This document shows, in pieces, positions 6,869-14,781 of a DNA stretch of 54,471 nt. A program made the translations under genes and the position numbers. Each line of letters begins with the position of its first letter. The first letter of the stretch is position 1. The stretch spans positions 1 through 54,471 of the forward strand of contig NZ_JACJSG010000051.1 of assembly GCF_014697625.1 (NCBI RefSeq), in the 5' to 3' direction. The DNA comes from Anabaena azotica FACHB-119. Its GTDB lineage: Bacteria; Cyanobacteriota; Cyanobacteriia; Cyanobacteriales; Nostocaceae. Under the pieces are notes generated by a model. That model saw only the letters and a program-made list of their open reading frames with translations, made no database searches and had not been told where the DNA came from.

Positions 6869-8275
6869 TTACTGCACAGCTACAGCCGTTTGTTGACTAT
6901 AATATTCAAGCTGAGGATAGACGCTAATAATACTATCGCCAACCACAAAAAATGTACCTGCTTGCTCATATTTGGAAAACTCTAAATTGGGGTATTGAGT
7001 AGCAAGTTCTTCAGCCGTCATTGCTGGCGTTACCATTGCATCCGGTAATTTACCTGTGACACCAATATAAAATACTAAAGGAGAAATTTTCTCCTGGTAA
7101 ATTTGCTCTGTATATCCGTCTAATCTTGTTTTAGCCTCTGTTAATGCTGCGACCATCTCTCCTTTATTTACACTCTCGCCAGCATTTTTAGACTGTAATA
7201 TTTGTCCCAAACTATCAGCACCAACCTTGGCGAGAATATCTTTAACTTTGCCGTTAGTATCTAAACCCAGAAAATCATCAAAAATCGTCTGCATTAACTC
7301 ATCGGCTTTTGTAATTTTCATCCGGGATGATAACAGCTTATGTCTAAACGCCAGATTTTCGTTAAAAGCCATCACAAAATTAGGCTTGGTGAAAATTTCT
7401 CCCGTTTCTTTATCATAAACTCGATACATCCGGTCAAGGAATTTATTAGCAGAATAAAACTTATTGAGGTTCAAAATTTCTTTACTGCCAATATCAATTT
7501 TATAACTAATGCGTGATTCAATCTGACCGTTATCTATGGCTTGTTGGCGATTTTCGTATTCCTTAGTTGTCGGGAAGTTGATATAAACATTACTAGAAAG
7601 GTAGTGAGATTTCAAATCATCTAGCTGGGGTGGCACAAATACATCAGACTCACCTTTAAGATGAGCAGCAATTACACTAGATAATACTTTGATTTCTGCT
7701 AATTCATCAAACAATCCATCAAGGTTGGTGTAGTTGACATTATTGGATATTAGGGGTAAGGTATCTAGTTGGATAGTATATTCCAGGCGAAAATCAAAAT
7801 CATCAGCATTTACAACATTTTTTTGTTTGAGTATGTCAAACAATTTCTTACTACTGATTTTCACTTGTAATGACTTGATATTCAACCTACCATCACAGAC
7901 AATTGTGTAATTATTAAAGCTATTCAAGTCATTAACTAATAACCCTGCAACCTCAAGTACTGGTGTTTTATTTTCAGCTTTCACCAGCTTAACTTGACGT
8001 TGAACTAACATATTCAAAGTGGCTGTGTTGCGATTTAAGTCAAATTTACTTACAAGCACATATTCAACGTTATCTAAATATTCTGTCCGCAACCAAGGCT
8101 GGCTAATTTCTCCATTTATATCTCTCACACCTGGGATTCGTTTGATACTTGTTCTTTGATAATTGTCTCGCAGATGCTTGATATTAATAATGAAGTTGTT
8201 GCGGTATTCTGTCAAAATTCCGATGAGTTCTAGCAGAGAGATTTTATTATGATTTGTCATGCTGCTATTGTCCAT
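6869..8275 (-). CDS. Unknown 468-residue protein
   Basis: Not recognised. It is soluble-looking with no membrane segment or signal peptide, mixed alpha/beta composition and few Cys. The N-terminal 30 residues look helical (ISLLELIGILTEYRNNFIIN). Residues 60-240 are strand-rich (EYVLVSKFDLNRNTATLNML), and the C-terminal third is helical and ends in a beta-rich tail (AGTFFVVGDSIISVYPQLEY). An alternative start is Met6. No Shine-Dalgarno sequence is visible. A 153-bp MITE has inserted only 15 bp upstream of the start codon (target duplication 8280-8290), so the original promoter may be displaced. The gene stands alone between convergent and repeat-rich spacers. Confidence 0.75.
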   Translation of the reverse strand: MDNSSMTNHNKISLLELIGILTEYRNNFIINIKHLRDNYQRTSIKRIPGVRDINGEISQPWLRTEYLDNVEYVLVSKFDLNRNTATLNMLVQRQVKLVKAENKTPVLEVAGLLVNDLNSFNNYTIVCDGRLNIKSLQVKISSKKLFDILKQKNVVNADDFDFRLEYTIQLDTLPLISNNVNYTNLDGLFDELAEIKVLSSVIAAHLKGESDVFVPPQLDDLKSHYLSSNVYINFPTTKEYENRQQAIDNGQIESRISYKIDIGSKEILNLNKFYSANKFLDRMYRVYDKETGEIFTKPNFVMAFNENLAFRHKLLSSRMKITKADELMQTIFDDFLGLDTNGKVKDILAKVGADSLGQILQSKNAGESVNKGEMVAALTEAKTRLDGYTEQIYQEKISPLVFYIGVTGKLPDAMVTPAMTAEELATQYPNLEFSKYEQAGTFFVVGDSIISVYPQLEYYSQQTAVAVQ

Positions 8276-8601
8276 GTTCGGTGTATAAGCTAATACAGTT
8301 CAGTTAAGACTAGATAGAATGGCAAATTTGATTGAACATCCTGATTTCTTCCTTCTCTTCGAGAGGCTGCGCCAACGGTTCCCAACGGGTACGGCGTTTA
8401 TCGGCGTTTATCGGCGGTTAATTATTCTTATCTAAACCGTATTGGTGTATAAGCAAATAAATTTGATTGCAATTAGTTGTTACTAAATGCTTTCAATTGC
8501 AATATTCATATTTATATAGTACATTAGTACTAATAAAATGTCAATAGCATACAGGGTGTATGGTATACACCTTTGCAAGACAGCCAAATTTCTCTTAAAA
8601 A
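8276..8601. other. Spacer occupied by a MITE
   Basis: The spacer lies between the unknown gene and the end of trmB. A 153-bp element (8291-8443) with 11-bp flanking duplications takes up half of it. The remaining AT-rich 150 bp shows no gene and no clear terminator. Confidence 0.7.
8291..8443. mobile_element. 153-bp MITE, copy 1, with 11-bp target duplication
   Basis: The ends AATACAGTTCAGTTAAGA and, inverted, AATACGGTTTAGATAAGA match at 15 of 18 positions. It is flanked by exact 11-bp direct repeats GGTGTATAAGC (8280-8290 and 8444-8454). The whole element recurs, inverted, at 17802-17954 with one substitution in the 152-bp core. It has no ORF, so it is non-autonomous. Insertion lies immediately upstream of the gene starting at 8275. 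Confidence 0.92.
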
Positions 8602-9261
8602 TTACCGGACTCTTGCAAATACAGCGCGATAAACTGGTTCACCTCTACTTTGCGTAGTGACTTCTCTTTCTGTGGGGACTGGGAGGGGATTTTCGGCTAA
8701 CCATTCGCCTGTCCCCACTCTATTAAAAGCGGGATTTGCAGCAAAGCGATCGCACATTTCCACAGCCACAAATTCCATATCTGATTGCAGAAAGACAACA
8801 CCACCAACAGCCAAATAATTAGCGATATCTGCAACTAATTCTGGTTGTACCACACGCCGTTTTGCATGACGAGTTTTAAACCAAGGATCGGGGAATTGAA
8901 TAGTCACACGCTGTAAAATGCCTGTAGGTAAAGAAGATAATAGCGGTTGTAATGAATTATTGGCGTTGCAATACAAATAGTGGAGATTGGTTAAACCCAA
9001 CTGAGAACGTAACTGATTAGCCTCTACTACCAAAGGTTCCCTAATTTCCAAACCCAGAAAATTCCAATTGGGTTCTACCTGCGCCATTTGCAAGACAAAT
9101 CTACCTCTAGCACAACCAATATCCAGGTGTAACGGTTGCTGGGAATTGCTATAAATTTTCTCCCATTCCAGAGGATTAGCTGGTTGACTATATTTTTTAG
9201 CTAGTGGGTTAACGTGCTGACGAACGCGGACAAATGGCAAAGCTAACACTCCTAAAATCAC
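8602..9261 (-). CDS. trmB: tRNA (guanine-N7-)-methyltransferase TrmB
   Basis: 219 residues, the usual size. The enzyme uses S-adenosylmethionine to make 7-methylguanosine at position 46 of tRNAs. Visible features are the VRVRQHVNPLAKKY start typical of cyanobacterial TrmB, SAM motif I LDIGCARGRFV (residues about 46-56), NFLGLEIREPLV (motif II with the ribose-binding Glu), and QFPDPWFKTRHAKRRVVQ, the family signature. The C-terminus has the TEREVTTQSRGEPVYRA motif. The start drawn is GTG at 9261. A second GTG at codon 5 is possible, because the first residues before VRVRQ are not conserved. Confidence 0.95.
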   Translation of the reverse strand: MILGVLALPFVRVRQHVNPLAKKYSQPANPLEWEKIYSNSQQPLHLDIGCARGRFVLQMAQVEPNWNFLGLEIREPLVVEANQLRSQLGLTNLHYLYCNANNSLQPLLSSLPTGILQRVTIQFPDPWFKTRHAKRRVVQPELVADIANYLAVGGVVFLQSDMEFVAVEMCDRFAANPAFNRVGTGEWLAENPLPVPTEREVTTQSRGEPVYRAVFARVR

Positions 9262-9280
9262 AACTTTAAATATAGCAATT

Positions 9281-9339
9281 CAGTTATCAGTTATCAGTTA
9301 TCAGTTATCAGTTATCAGTTATCAGTTATCAGTTATCAG
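9281..9339. repeat. Heptanucleotide tandem repeat (CAGTTAT)n
   Basis: About eight copies of a 7-bp unit lie between the divergent trmB and site-2 protease genes. They are followed by degenerate GTCCACTGTTCACTG repeats up to about 9395. Confidence 0.85.
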
Positions 9340-9487
9340 GTGATGTTCACTGTTAGCTGTCCATTGTCCACTGTTCACTGATAACTGTTCACTGACTCTC
9401 CCCAGTGCAAAAACCACACCAAAAGGGACGGACACCTCTACTGTAGGAAATATTAAATTGGCTTAACACTTCGTTACACTATGAAGA

Positions 9488-9511
9488 GTGAGTGAAAAAC
9501 ACAACACTCAC
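9488..9511 (+). promoter_or_regulatory. Inverted repeat upstream of the site-2 protease gene
   Basis: Arms GTGAGTG (9488-9494) and CACTCAC (9505-9511) with a 10-base gap lie 25 bp upstream of the ATG at 9536. It could be an operator or a leader hairpin. No known regulator motif was recognised. Confidence 0.35.
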
Positions 9512-9535
9512 ACAATGTAATTCAAGGTGAACGAC

Positions 9536-10657
9536 ATGAATGGAACAATTCGCGTTGGTAATCTCTTCGGGATTCCTTTTTATATCCATCCGTCGTGGTT
9601 TTTAGTTCTGGGTTTAATTACCTGGAGTTATAGCGGTGGACTCTTAGCACAATTTCCCCAACTATCTGGGGGGTTGGCTTTGATACTGGGATTGACGACG
9701 GCGCTGTTATTGTTTGCTTCTGTCGTCGCCCATGAATTAGGACATAGCTTTGTGGCTATGCGTCAAGGAATTAACGTTGATTCGATTACACTATTTATCT
9801 TTGGTGGTTTGGCTAGTTTAAAACAAGAGTCAAAAACACCATCTGAAGCTTTTTGGGTAGCGATCGCCGGGCCTTTAGTCAGTCTATTATTATGTGGTAT
9901 CGTCACACTGATTGGTTTAACTACCCCAGTCACAGGGCCATTAGCGGCGATTCTAGGAGTTTTAGCTTCTGTAAACTTAGCATTGGCGTTATTTAACCTG
10001 ATTCCCGGTTTACCCTTGGATGGGGGAAATATTCTTAAAGCCATTGTCTGGAAAGTCACAGGTAATCCCTATAAAGGTGTGGCTTTCGCCAGTCGAGTTG
10101 GACAAATCTTTGGTTGGATTGCGATCGCCTCTGGTATAATTCCCATATTATATTTTGGTAGCTTCGCCAACATCTGGAATTTATTAATCGGCTTCTTCCT
10201 ACTCCAAAATGCAGGTAATGCAGCCCAATTTGCCAGAGTGCAAGAAAAACTCACAGGCTTAACAGCCGCAGATGTAGTCACCACCGATAGTCCCATCGTT
10301 TCCGCCAATCTTAGCTTGAGACAATTCGCCGACGAACAAATCATACAAGGGCAGAACTGGCGACGGTTTTTAGTCACCAACAACGAAGGACAATTAGTAG
10401 GTGCGATTAATCTTGATGACTTGCGAACCATCCCCACCACATCTTGGACAGAAACTCCAATTCAACAAGTCATGCGCCCAATTCAGTCTACCACCATCAA
10501 CTCAAATCAACCATTGTTAGAAGTAGTGCAACTACTAGAACAACAAAAATTGTCCGTCCTCCCCGTAATTCGTGACAATGGTGTACTAGTAGGAATTTTA
10601 GAGAAAGCCTCCATTATCAATCTATTGCAAAGCCCAACCCAACCCAACCCTGCATAG
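9536..10657 (+). CDS. Site-2 protease family (M50) metalloprotease with CBS domain pair
   Basis: 373 residues from the ATG at 9536; a GTG three codons upstream is possible, but AAGGTG then serves as ribosome site for the ATG. This is an intramembrane zinc metalloprotease. HELGH at residues 66-70 supplies the zinc-binding histidines and catalytic Glu, and NLIPGLPLDGG (about 154-164) carries the third ligand Asp162 in the conserved LDGG loop. Hydrophobic helices cover about 15-60, 85-125, 130-165 and 185-220. The C-terminal part (about 245-370) forms two CBS repeats, which usually sense adenine nucleotides. Relatives cleave membrane-bound regulators, but the substrate here is unknown. A terminator follows at 10691. 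Confidence 0.93.
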   Translation: MNGTIRVGNLFGIPFYIHPSWFLVLGLITWSYSGGLLAQFPQLSGGLALILGLTTALLLFASVVAHELGHSFVAMRQGINVDSITLFIFGGLASLKQESKTPSEAFWVAIAGPLVSLLLCGIVTLIGLTTPVTGPLAAILGVLASVNLALALFNLIPGLPLDGGNILKAIVWKVTGNPYKGVAFASRVGQIFGWIAIASGIIPILYFGSFANIWNLLIGFFLLQNAGNAAQFARVQEKLTGLTAADVVTTDSPIVSANLSLRQFADEQIIQGQNWRRFLVTNNEGQLVGAINLDDLRTIPTTSWTETPIQQVMRPIQSTTINSNQPLLEVVQLLEQQKLSVLPVIRDNGVLVGILEKASIINLLQSPTQPNPA

Positions 10658-10690
10658 TTTTCTCATCGAAAAAACGCTCCTTCTCTAATA

Positions 10691-10719
10691 TCTCTCAGAA
10701 ATTCTGAGGGATTTTTTTA
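10691..10719 (+). terminator. Rho-independent terminator after the site-2 protease
   Basis: A seven-pair stem (CTCTCAG with CTGAGGG, one T-G pair) around an AAATT loop is followed by a run of seven T. Confidence 0.75.
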
Positions 10720-10721
10720 CT

Positions 10722-10848
10722 AGGACTTACGCAAGTGTCATAATCAAACTAACTGTAGGGTGCGTCAGCCCCAATAATTTCGTACACATTCTGTGGATTT
10801 TCCACATCTGATGCACCATACCCCATGTGCCAATTGCGTAAGTCCTGT
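10722..10848. mobile_element. AGGACTTACGCA inverted-repeat element
   Basis: It begins AGGACTTACGCAA and ends TTGCGTAAGTCCT, exact terminal inverted repeats of about 13 bp, with no ORF inside. The first 36 bases repeat those at 78-113, and a third element with the same ends lies at 43327-43519. It is a probable MITE family with variable interiors. Confidence 0.75.
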
Positions 10849-10897
10849 TTACGTTAAATTATATTGTGGGCATTGCCTATTCTTCCCAGTCCCCTAA

Positions 10898-11623
10898 TTA
10901 AATTACCAGCTTTGCTAGACCTAAATAACGGATACCTTCAGGGGTAACATCAAAACGGCAAGGTAAGACTTCTAAACCTAGTGCGATCGCCTCTCGTAAC
11001 AACTTACCATATATATGATCTGTACTATCACCAGGGGCAAACTCTGTACAATCGCCTCGATTGATAAAATACAGCATGACCGCCCGCATTTGTGGCAATA
11101 GCGCCGTTAATTCTCGTAGATGCTTCTGTCCCCTTGTGGTTTCCGTATCAGGGAATAACGCTAAAGTGCCATTTGCCCAAGTTGTATTTTTTACCTCTAA
11201 ATAAATTGGGCGTTCTGTATCACTCCCTGTCAAGAAGAAATCTACGCGGCTTTTCTTATCTAAACCGTAAACTACCTCGCCTTTGATGTGGTTATAATTA
11301 CCCAATTCGGGAAACAAGTATTTTGCCAAAGCCAACTTAACTATCTGATTAGGTAAAGCAGTATTCACGCCTACCCAAGTCGGTTCATTATCGTGAACTT
11401 GAATCAGTTCTAAAGTATAAGCCAACTTGCGGTTAGGATTAGCACTTTGAGAAATTTGTACCGCACTACCTGGAGTCGATACACCAGTCATCGGCCCGGT
11501 GTTAGGACAGTGTGCTGTCACAACTTCGCCAGAATCCAATTGTACATCAGCAAAAAAGCGCTTGTAGCGCTTCAGCAAAATACCAGGATACAGGGTTGGG
11601 TAACGGTATAGCCAATCAATCAT
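10898..11623 (-). CDS. sfsA: SfsA family protein (DNA/RNA nuclease SfsA, sugar fermentation stimulation protein)
   Basis: 241 residues from the Met at 11623. The ORF is open for 26 more codons, but these (QLSVVSWFFSSAPLL) come from repeat DNA. The N-terminus MIDWLYRYPTLYPGILLKRY is followed by KRFFADVQLDSGEVVTAHCP and NTGPMTGV, the family signature of an OB-like domain. The C-terminal part has a PD-(D/E)XK-type nuclease core (SRVDFFLTGSD, then YLEVKNTTW). SfsA was named from a maltose-metabolism phenotype in E. coli, and its physiological role in cyanobacteria is unknown. The gene is followed leftward by an AGGACTTACGCA element. Confidence 0.92.
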   Translation of the reverse strand: MIDWLYRYPTLYPGILLKRYKRFFADVQLDSGEVVTAHCPNTGPMTGVSTPGSAVQISQSANPNRKLAYTLELIQVHDNEPTWVGVNTALPNQIVKLALAKYLFPELGNYNHIKGEVVYGLDKKSRVDFFLTGSDTERPIYLEVKNTTWANGTLALFPDTETTRGQKHLRELTALLPQMRAVMLYFINRGDCTEFAPGDSTDHIYGKLLREAIALGLEVLPCRFDVTPEGIRYLGLAKLVI

Positions 11624-11820
11624 TTTGTGAGGGAGATGAGGGAGCAGGGGAGCAGAGGAGAAAAACCAACTAACAACTGACAACTGACAATATACACCCA
11701 AGCACGACCCATATAAATCCCGTCAATAAGGTTTTGTCATGTCTTTATCACAATTTGTCAATTTTTGTAGTTAAATTGACGACATTTTAATAAAAAGAAG
11801 CATATACTCGGTGGTATAAG

Positions 11821-11854
11821 CCTCCCATAGAGAGAAATAGGGAGGGTTGCAACC
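11821..11854 (+). promoter_or_regulatory. Paired palindromes in the leader of the dioxygenase gene
   Basis: CCTCCC (11821-11826) pairs with GGGAGG (11840-11845), and GGTTGCAACC (11845-11854) is a perfect palindrome overlapping it, so the two structures compete for the same bases. A Shine-Dalgarno AAGGAG follows at 11858-11863. A leader switch is conceivable but unproven. Confidence 0.35.
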
Positions 11855-11872
11855 TGCAAGGAGAAAAATCCT

Positions 11873-12541
11873 ATGCAAATAGTCGGGGGAATGACGGAAT
11901 TAGAATATGCCTTTTTGTTCACTCTCAGAAAGGTAAATTCAATTCAAACAGCAGATTTTCAACCGTTTTTTAACAATTTACCACTTGATCCTTATATTAA
12001 AGGCAACTATCGTTCGCGTAGATTATCTCGGTTTATAGTTGCAGAGAATCAGTTGATCAAGCTACCACATGGTTATCTATTCCAAGGTAAAGATTACAAT
12101 CCATTACTGGGGGATATTAAAAGAGAGTTTGCAGAATTAGATGATAGACTTATAGGGCTTAATAGCTTTCAAAATTTAGTATTAGCATTTAGCGATTCTT
12201 GTAAGCTTCATCCAGAAGCGGAAATCGGCGTACATCAAATCAGGACTACTTGTTCTCCAGAAAATTTTGGCAATCCTGCACCTGAAGGTATCCATCAAGA
12301 TGGTACTGATTTTATCGGTATCTTCTCCGTTGATAGAGAAAATATTCAAGGTGGAGAAACACATTTATATACTGCCAAAAAAGAGAAACCCGTATTTAGT
12401 AAGATACTTCATCCTGGGGAATTATTATTAGTTAACGACCACGAATTTTATCACTTTACTACTCCAATAAAACCACAGACTGAAGCTCAAGGAATTAGGG
12501 ATGTTTTTGTCTTGACTTCTCCTAGTTTATTGACTGATTAA
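11873..12541 (+). CDS. 2OG-Fe(II) dioxygenase family protein
   Basis: 222 residues. It resembles the 2OG-Fe dioxygenase family that includes bacterial free-amino-acid hydroxylases such as isoleucine 4-hydroxylase (established family knowledge; the substrate here is inferred as unknown). The iron triad is visible as H141-x-D143 in EGIHQDG and H194 in DHEFYHFTTP. R209 in GIRDVFVLT is placed to bind 2-oxoglutarate. The start follows an AAGGAG ribosome site nine bases upstream; Met7 is an alternative. The gene is alone in this direction, and its leader contains two overlapping palindromes. Confidence 0.88.
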   Translation: MQIVGGMTELEYAFLFTLRKVNSIQTADFQPFFNNLPLDPYIKGNYRSRRLSRFIVAENQLIKLPHGYLFQGKDYNPLLGDIKREFAELDDRLIGLNSFQNLVLAFSDSCKLHPEAEIGVHQIRTTCSPENFGNPAPEGIHQDGTDFIGIFSVDRENIQGGETHLYTAKKEKPVFSKILHPGELLLVNDHEFYHFTTPIKPQTEAQGIRDVFVLTSPSLLTD

Positions 12542-12557
12542 AGCTTAATTTTTTCCT

Positions 12558-12585
12558 GTAGAGACGTTGTATACAACGTCTCTAC
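12558..12585. repeat. Stand-alone 28-bp palindrome (GTAGAGACGTT family)
   Basis: Arms GTAGAGACGTTGTA and TACAACGTCTCTAC are perfect. It is the same palindrome that forms the centre of the 106-bp elements at 5145 and 43687, but here without their flanks. It lies 17 bp after the dioxygenase stop codon and could serve as its terminator. Confidence 0.75.
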
Positions 12586-12619
12586 ATTATATAGGAATCC
12601 GATTTGATTTCTAAAAAAA

Positions 12620-12852
12620 CGTGAGTTCGACCAGCGTTGTTTTGACCTCTCCCCCAACCCCTCTCTCTTGAAAAGTTCTGTACGCCGCAAGCCCGCGCAC
12701 CCTACGGGTTCGCGTAGCGTCTCGTTAGAGAAGCAAGCTACAGACTTTTCGCTCCTACGAGGAGAGGGGTTGGGGGTGAGGTATTTTTTCGTTTCTCCTC
12801 CCTCTCCTACGAGGAGAGGGAGGTTGGGAGGGAGAGGTTCATCGAACTCACG
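12620..12852. mobile_element. CGTGAGTTCGA inverted-repeat element, copy 1
   Basis: It begins CGTGAGTTCGACC and ends with TCGAACTCACG, exact 11-bp terminal inverted repeats. The flanks are TAAAAAAA on both sides, which may be an 8-bp target duplication in A-rich DNA. The first 30 and the last 60 or so bases are shared with 17734-18040. The middle differs and contains short dispersed repeats (CGCGTAGCGTCTCG). There is no coding function. Confidence 0.8.
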
Positions 12853-13042
12853 TAAAAAAAATCTCAGTGTAGTATTTGTAGGCCGATGCACCGCCCACCA
12901 AATCCATGATATGCCGATGCAATGCCCACCCTACGTAATATTTCAAAAATAAAGTATGAGTCCTATATATTTAGCGCGACTTTATAAAAAATTGGGGTAA
13001 ACTTTTTGTTTATAAGGTAGCACAAAGGCTTAAAAAATTGTT

Positions 13043-13603
13043 ATGACCATAACTACCTATAAGTGGACAATTGAACGTTATCATCAAGCAATAGAAGCTG
13101 GTATATTTGATGACCAACCCATAGAACTGTTGCGTGGTGATCTGATTGTTATGCCTCCAGAACGTGAACCTCACGCCTACTACAACACAGAAGCCGCAGA
13201 TTATCTCCGTGCATTACTTGGTGAACAAGTAAAAATTCGCGATCGCAAACCTATTACATTACCCAACAACTCTGAACCAGCACCCGATATTGCCATTGTT
13301 AAACCGCTAGGTGAAGTTTATTTAAAACACCATCCTTATCCTGAAGATATATTTTGGCTTATCGAATTTTCTCAAGCTACCCTCAGCAAAAATTTAGGTG
13401 AGAAAAGAGAAATATACGCCGAAGCTGGTATTGTTGAATATTGGGTTGTCAACCTCAAAAATTCTCAGTTACAAGTATTTCGTAATCTTGAAAATGGGCA
13501 ATATACAACTGAAATAATACTAACTACAGGTACTATCTCACCCAGAAGTTTTCCTGATGTATTCATTCCAGTTGAACGCCTTACAGGTTTTCTGAGAAGA
13601 TAG
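13043..13603 (+). CDS. Uma2 family protein (DUF820, PD-(D/E)XK-like)
   Basis: 186 residues, the standard size. Uma2 proteins are hugely expanded in cyanobacteria and have a restriction-endonuclease-like fold; their cellular role is not established. Visible here are YHQAIEAGIFDDQPIELLRG, where IELLRGDLIVMPPE is the family's opening motif, the catalytic Asp in SEPAPDIAIV (about residue 83), then DIFWLIEFS with the E-x-S strand, and YAEAGIVEYWVVNL closing the core. It is single and not in an operon, and sits between a MITE-rich spacer and the convergent DUF711 gene. Confidence 0.92.
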   Translation: MTITTYKWTIERYHQAIEAGIFDDQPIELLRGDLIVMPPEREPHAYYNTEAADYLRALLGEQVKIRDRKPITLPNNSEPAPDIAIVKPLGEVYLKHHPYPEDIFWLIEFSQATLSKNLGEKREIYAEAGIVEYWVVNLKNSQLQVFRNLENGQYTTEIILTTGTISPRSFPDVFIPVERLTGFLRR

Positions 13604-13608
13604 ACAAA

Positions 13609-14742
13609 TTAATTAACTGAAAATATTTGACAATCAACCAAATAGGAAGAATTAAATGATGTTATTTCCCCAGTTTTTTTATCAGGAATGGGAAATAATC
13701 TTGCCGATAGGGGTTTATTCAGTTTAAAGGCTAAAGTTGCCATATCACTTAAAATATCCGCAATCTTTTCGGTTGTGATGTCGCCGGGAATAGGCACAGT
13801 ATCTAGTCCACAACCACAAACTGCTGAATACAACAATAAGTTAGTAATATCATAAGTTTGTTCATTAGCTCTGGTGGCTAAACCAATATCTTCACATACT
13901 GGTAACATCAATCCAGAATAGCCACAGTTTTTATTTGATACGCTTTTTAAAACCCGCGTTAGCATTCCCGAAATTGCTAGAGTACCAGGATTGCCAAATT
14001 TACCATCTAGCAATTTTTCATAGGCGAAAGCAATACTATTTTCTTTATCTAGAGATGGAGTTAGAGAACTGTCTACGCCATGAAATTTTATCTCAAATTG
14101 AGTCGAGATTTTTTCAGCGATCGCCACTACTTTACCAACCTCTAATTTTAAAGTATTTTGCAGCTTAATTTCAGCATCTTCTAAATCCCTAGCTTGAGAA
14201 AAAACCTGCATCACCAACTCACCAAGCTCTAAGCCAATGGTGAAAGATGTTGCACCTACATGATAGGATGTAGGAAAAAATGGAATATTTGCAGGACAAT
14301 TAGCCCAAGCACAAAAGCGAAAATTACCAAAGCCATTATCGCTTTCCTGAGAGATACGTTTAATAGCTTGTGCTGATTCTCTGACGTTTTTTAAGTGACT
14401 CCTAATTTTACTAGAACAGTAAATTACAGATGTATTTTTCTTAAGTTCAGGAATAATTTTTATAGTTTCTGGGCTACTAGCGTAGCCGATACTAAAAAAG
14501 CTGACATCCATACTTTGGCAGAGTTCTTCTAAAACCTGCACCTCTTTCATAATTGCACTCAAAGATAAACCAGCTAGATATTCTTCCCAAGTATTTGTAG
14601 AAATTCTCGTTGTTTGCACTTCATAGCCTTGTTCTGCAAAAATCATCTGTGCTTTTTGATTAAAATTAGCAGCCATTTTGATTTTTGCTGTCTCTTTGGG
14701 CGAATCAAGTGATATACCAGTAGTGATAGTTCTAATTTTCAT
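13609..14742 (-). CDS. DUF711 family (UPF0210-like) protein
   Basis: 377 residues from the Met at 14742 (MKIRTITTGISL, preceded by an AAGG ribosome site); the 21 codons upstream are not conserved-looking. DUF711 proteins have a glycyl-radical-enzyme-like barrel fold but no known reaction. Visible family features are FRFCAWANCPANIPFFPTSY (about 160-179), the conserved FTIGLELGEL, and LPVCEDIGLATRANEQTYDI and AVCGCGLDTVPIPGD in the C-terminal third. The gene is convergent with Uma2, only 5 bp away, and divergent from the TPR gene with just 39 bp between the two start codons, so the two promoters must overlap each other or the coding regions. Confidence 0.88.
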   Translation of the reverse strand: MKIRTITTGISLDSPKETAKIKMAANFNQKAQMIFAEQGYEVQTTRISTNTWEEYLAGLSLSAIMKEVQVLEELCQSMDVSFFSIGYASSPETIKIIPELKKNTSVIYCSSKIRSHLKNVRESAQAIKRISQESDNGFGNFRFCAWANCPANIPFFPTSYHVGATSFTIGLELGELVMQVFSQARDLEDAEIKLQNTLKLEVGKVVAIAEKISTQFEIKFHGVDSSLTPSLDKENSIAFAYEKLLDGKFGNPGTLAISGMLTRVLKSVSNKNCGYSGLMLPVCEDIGLATRANEQTYDITNLLLYSAVCGCGLDTVPIPGDITTEKIADILSDMATLAFKLNKPLSARLFPIPDKKTGEITSFNSSYLVDCQIFSVN

Positions 14743-14781
14743 AGTTGTGCCTTCCACAAGCTGGAAATATATAAAATTGCT

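Larger units (their letters stand above)
12542..13042. other. Repeat-filled intergenic region
   Basis: It holds a 28-bp palindrome (12558-12585), a CGTGAGTTCGA element (12620-12852) and a short repeat (CCGATGCACCGCCCACC and CCGATGCAATGCCCACC, 12882-12932). ORFs crossing it are low-complexity translations of the repeats. The promoter of the Uma2 gene is probably in the AT-rich 12950-13040. Confidence 0.65.

Noticed and set aside
12538..12952. ORFs on both strands across the spacer after the dioxygenase gene
   Set aside because: They are low-complexity translations of the CGTGAGTTCGA element and CTCCC runs.
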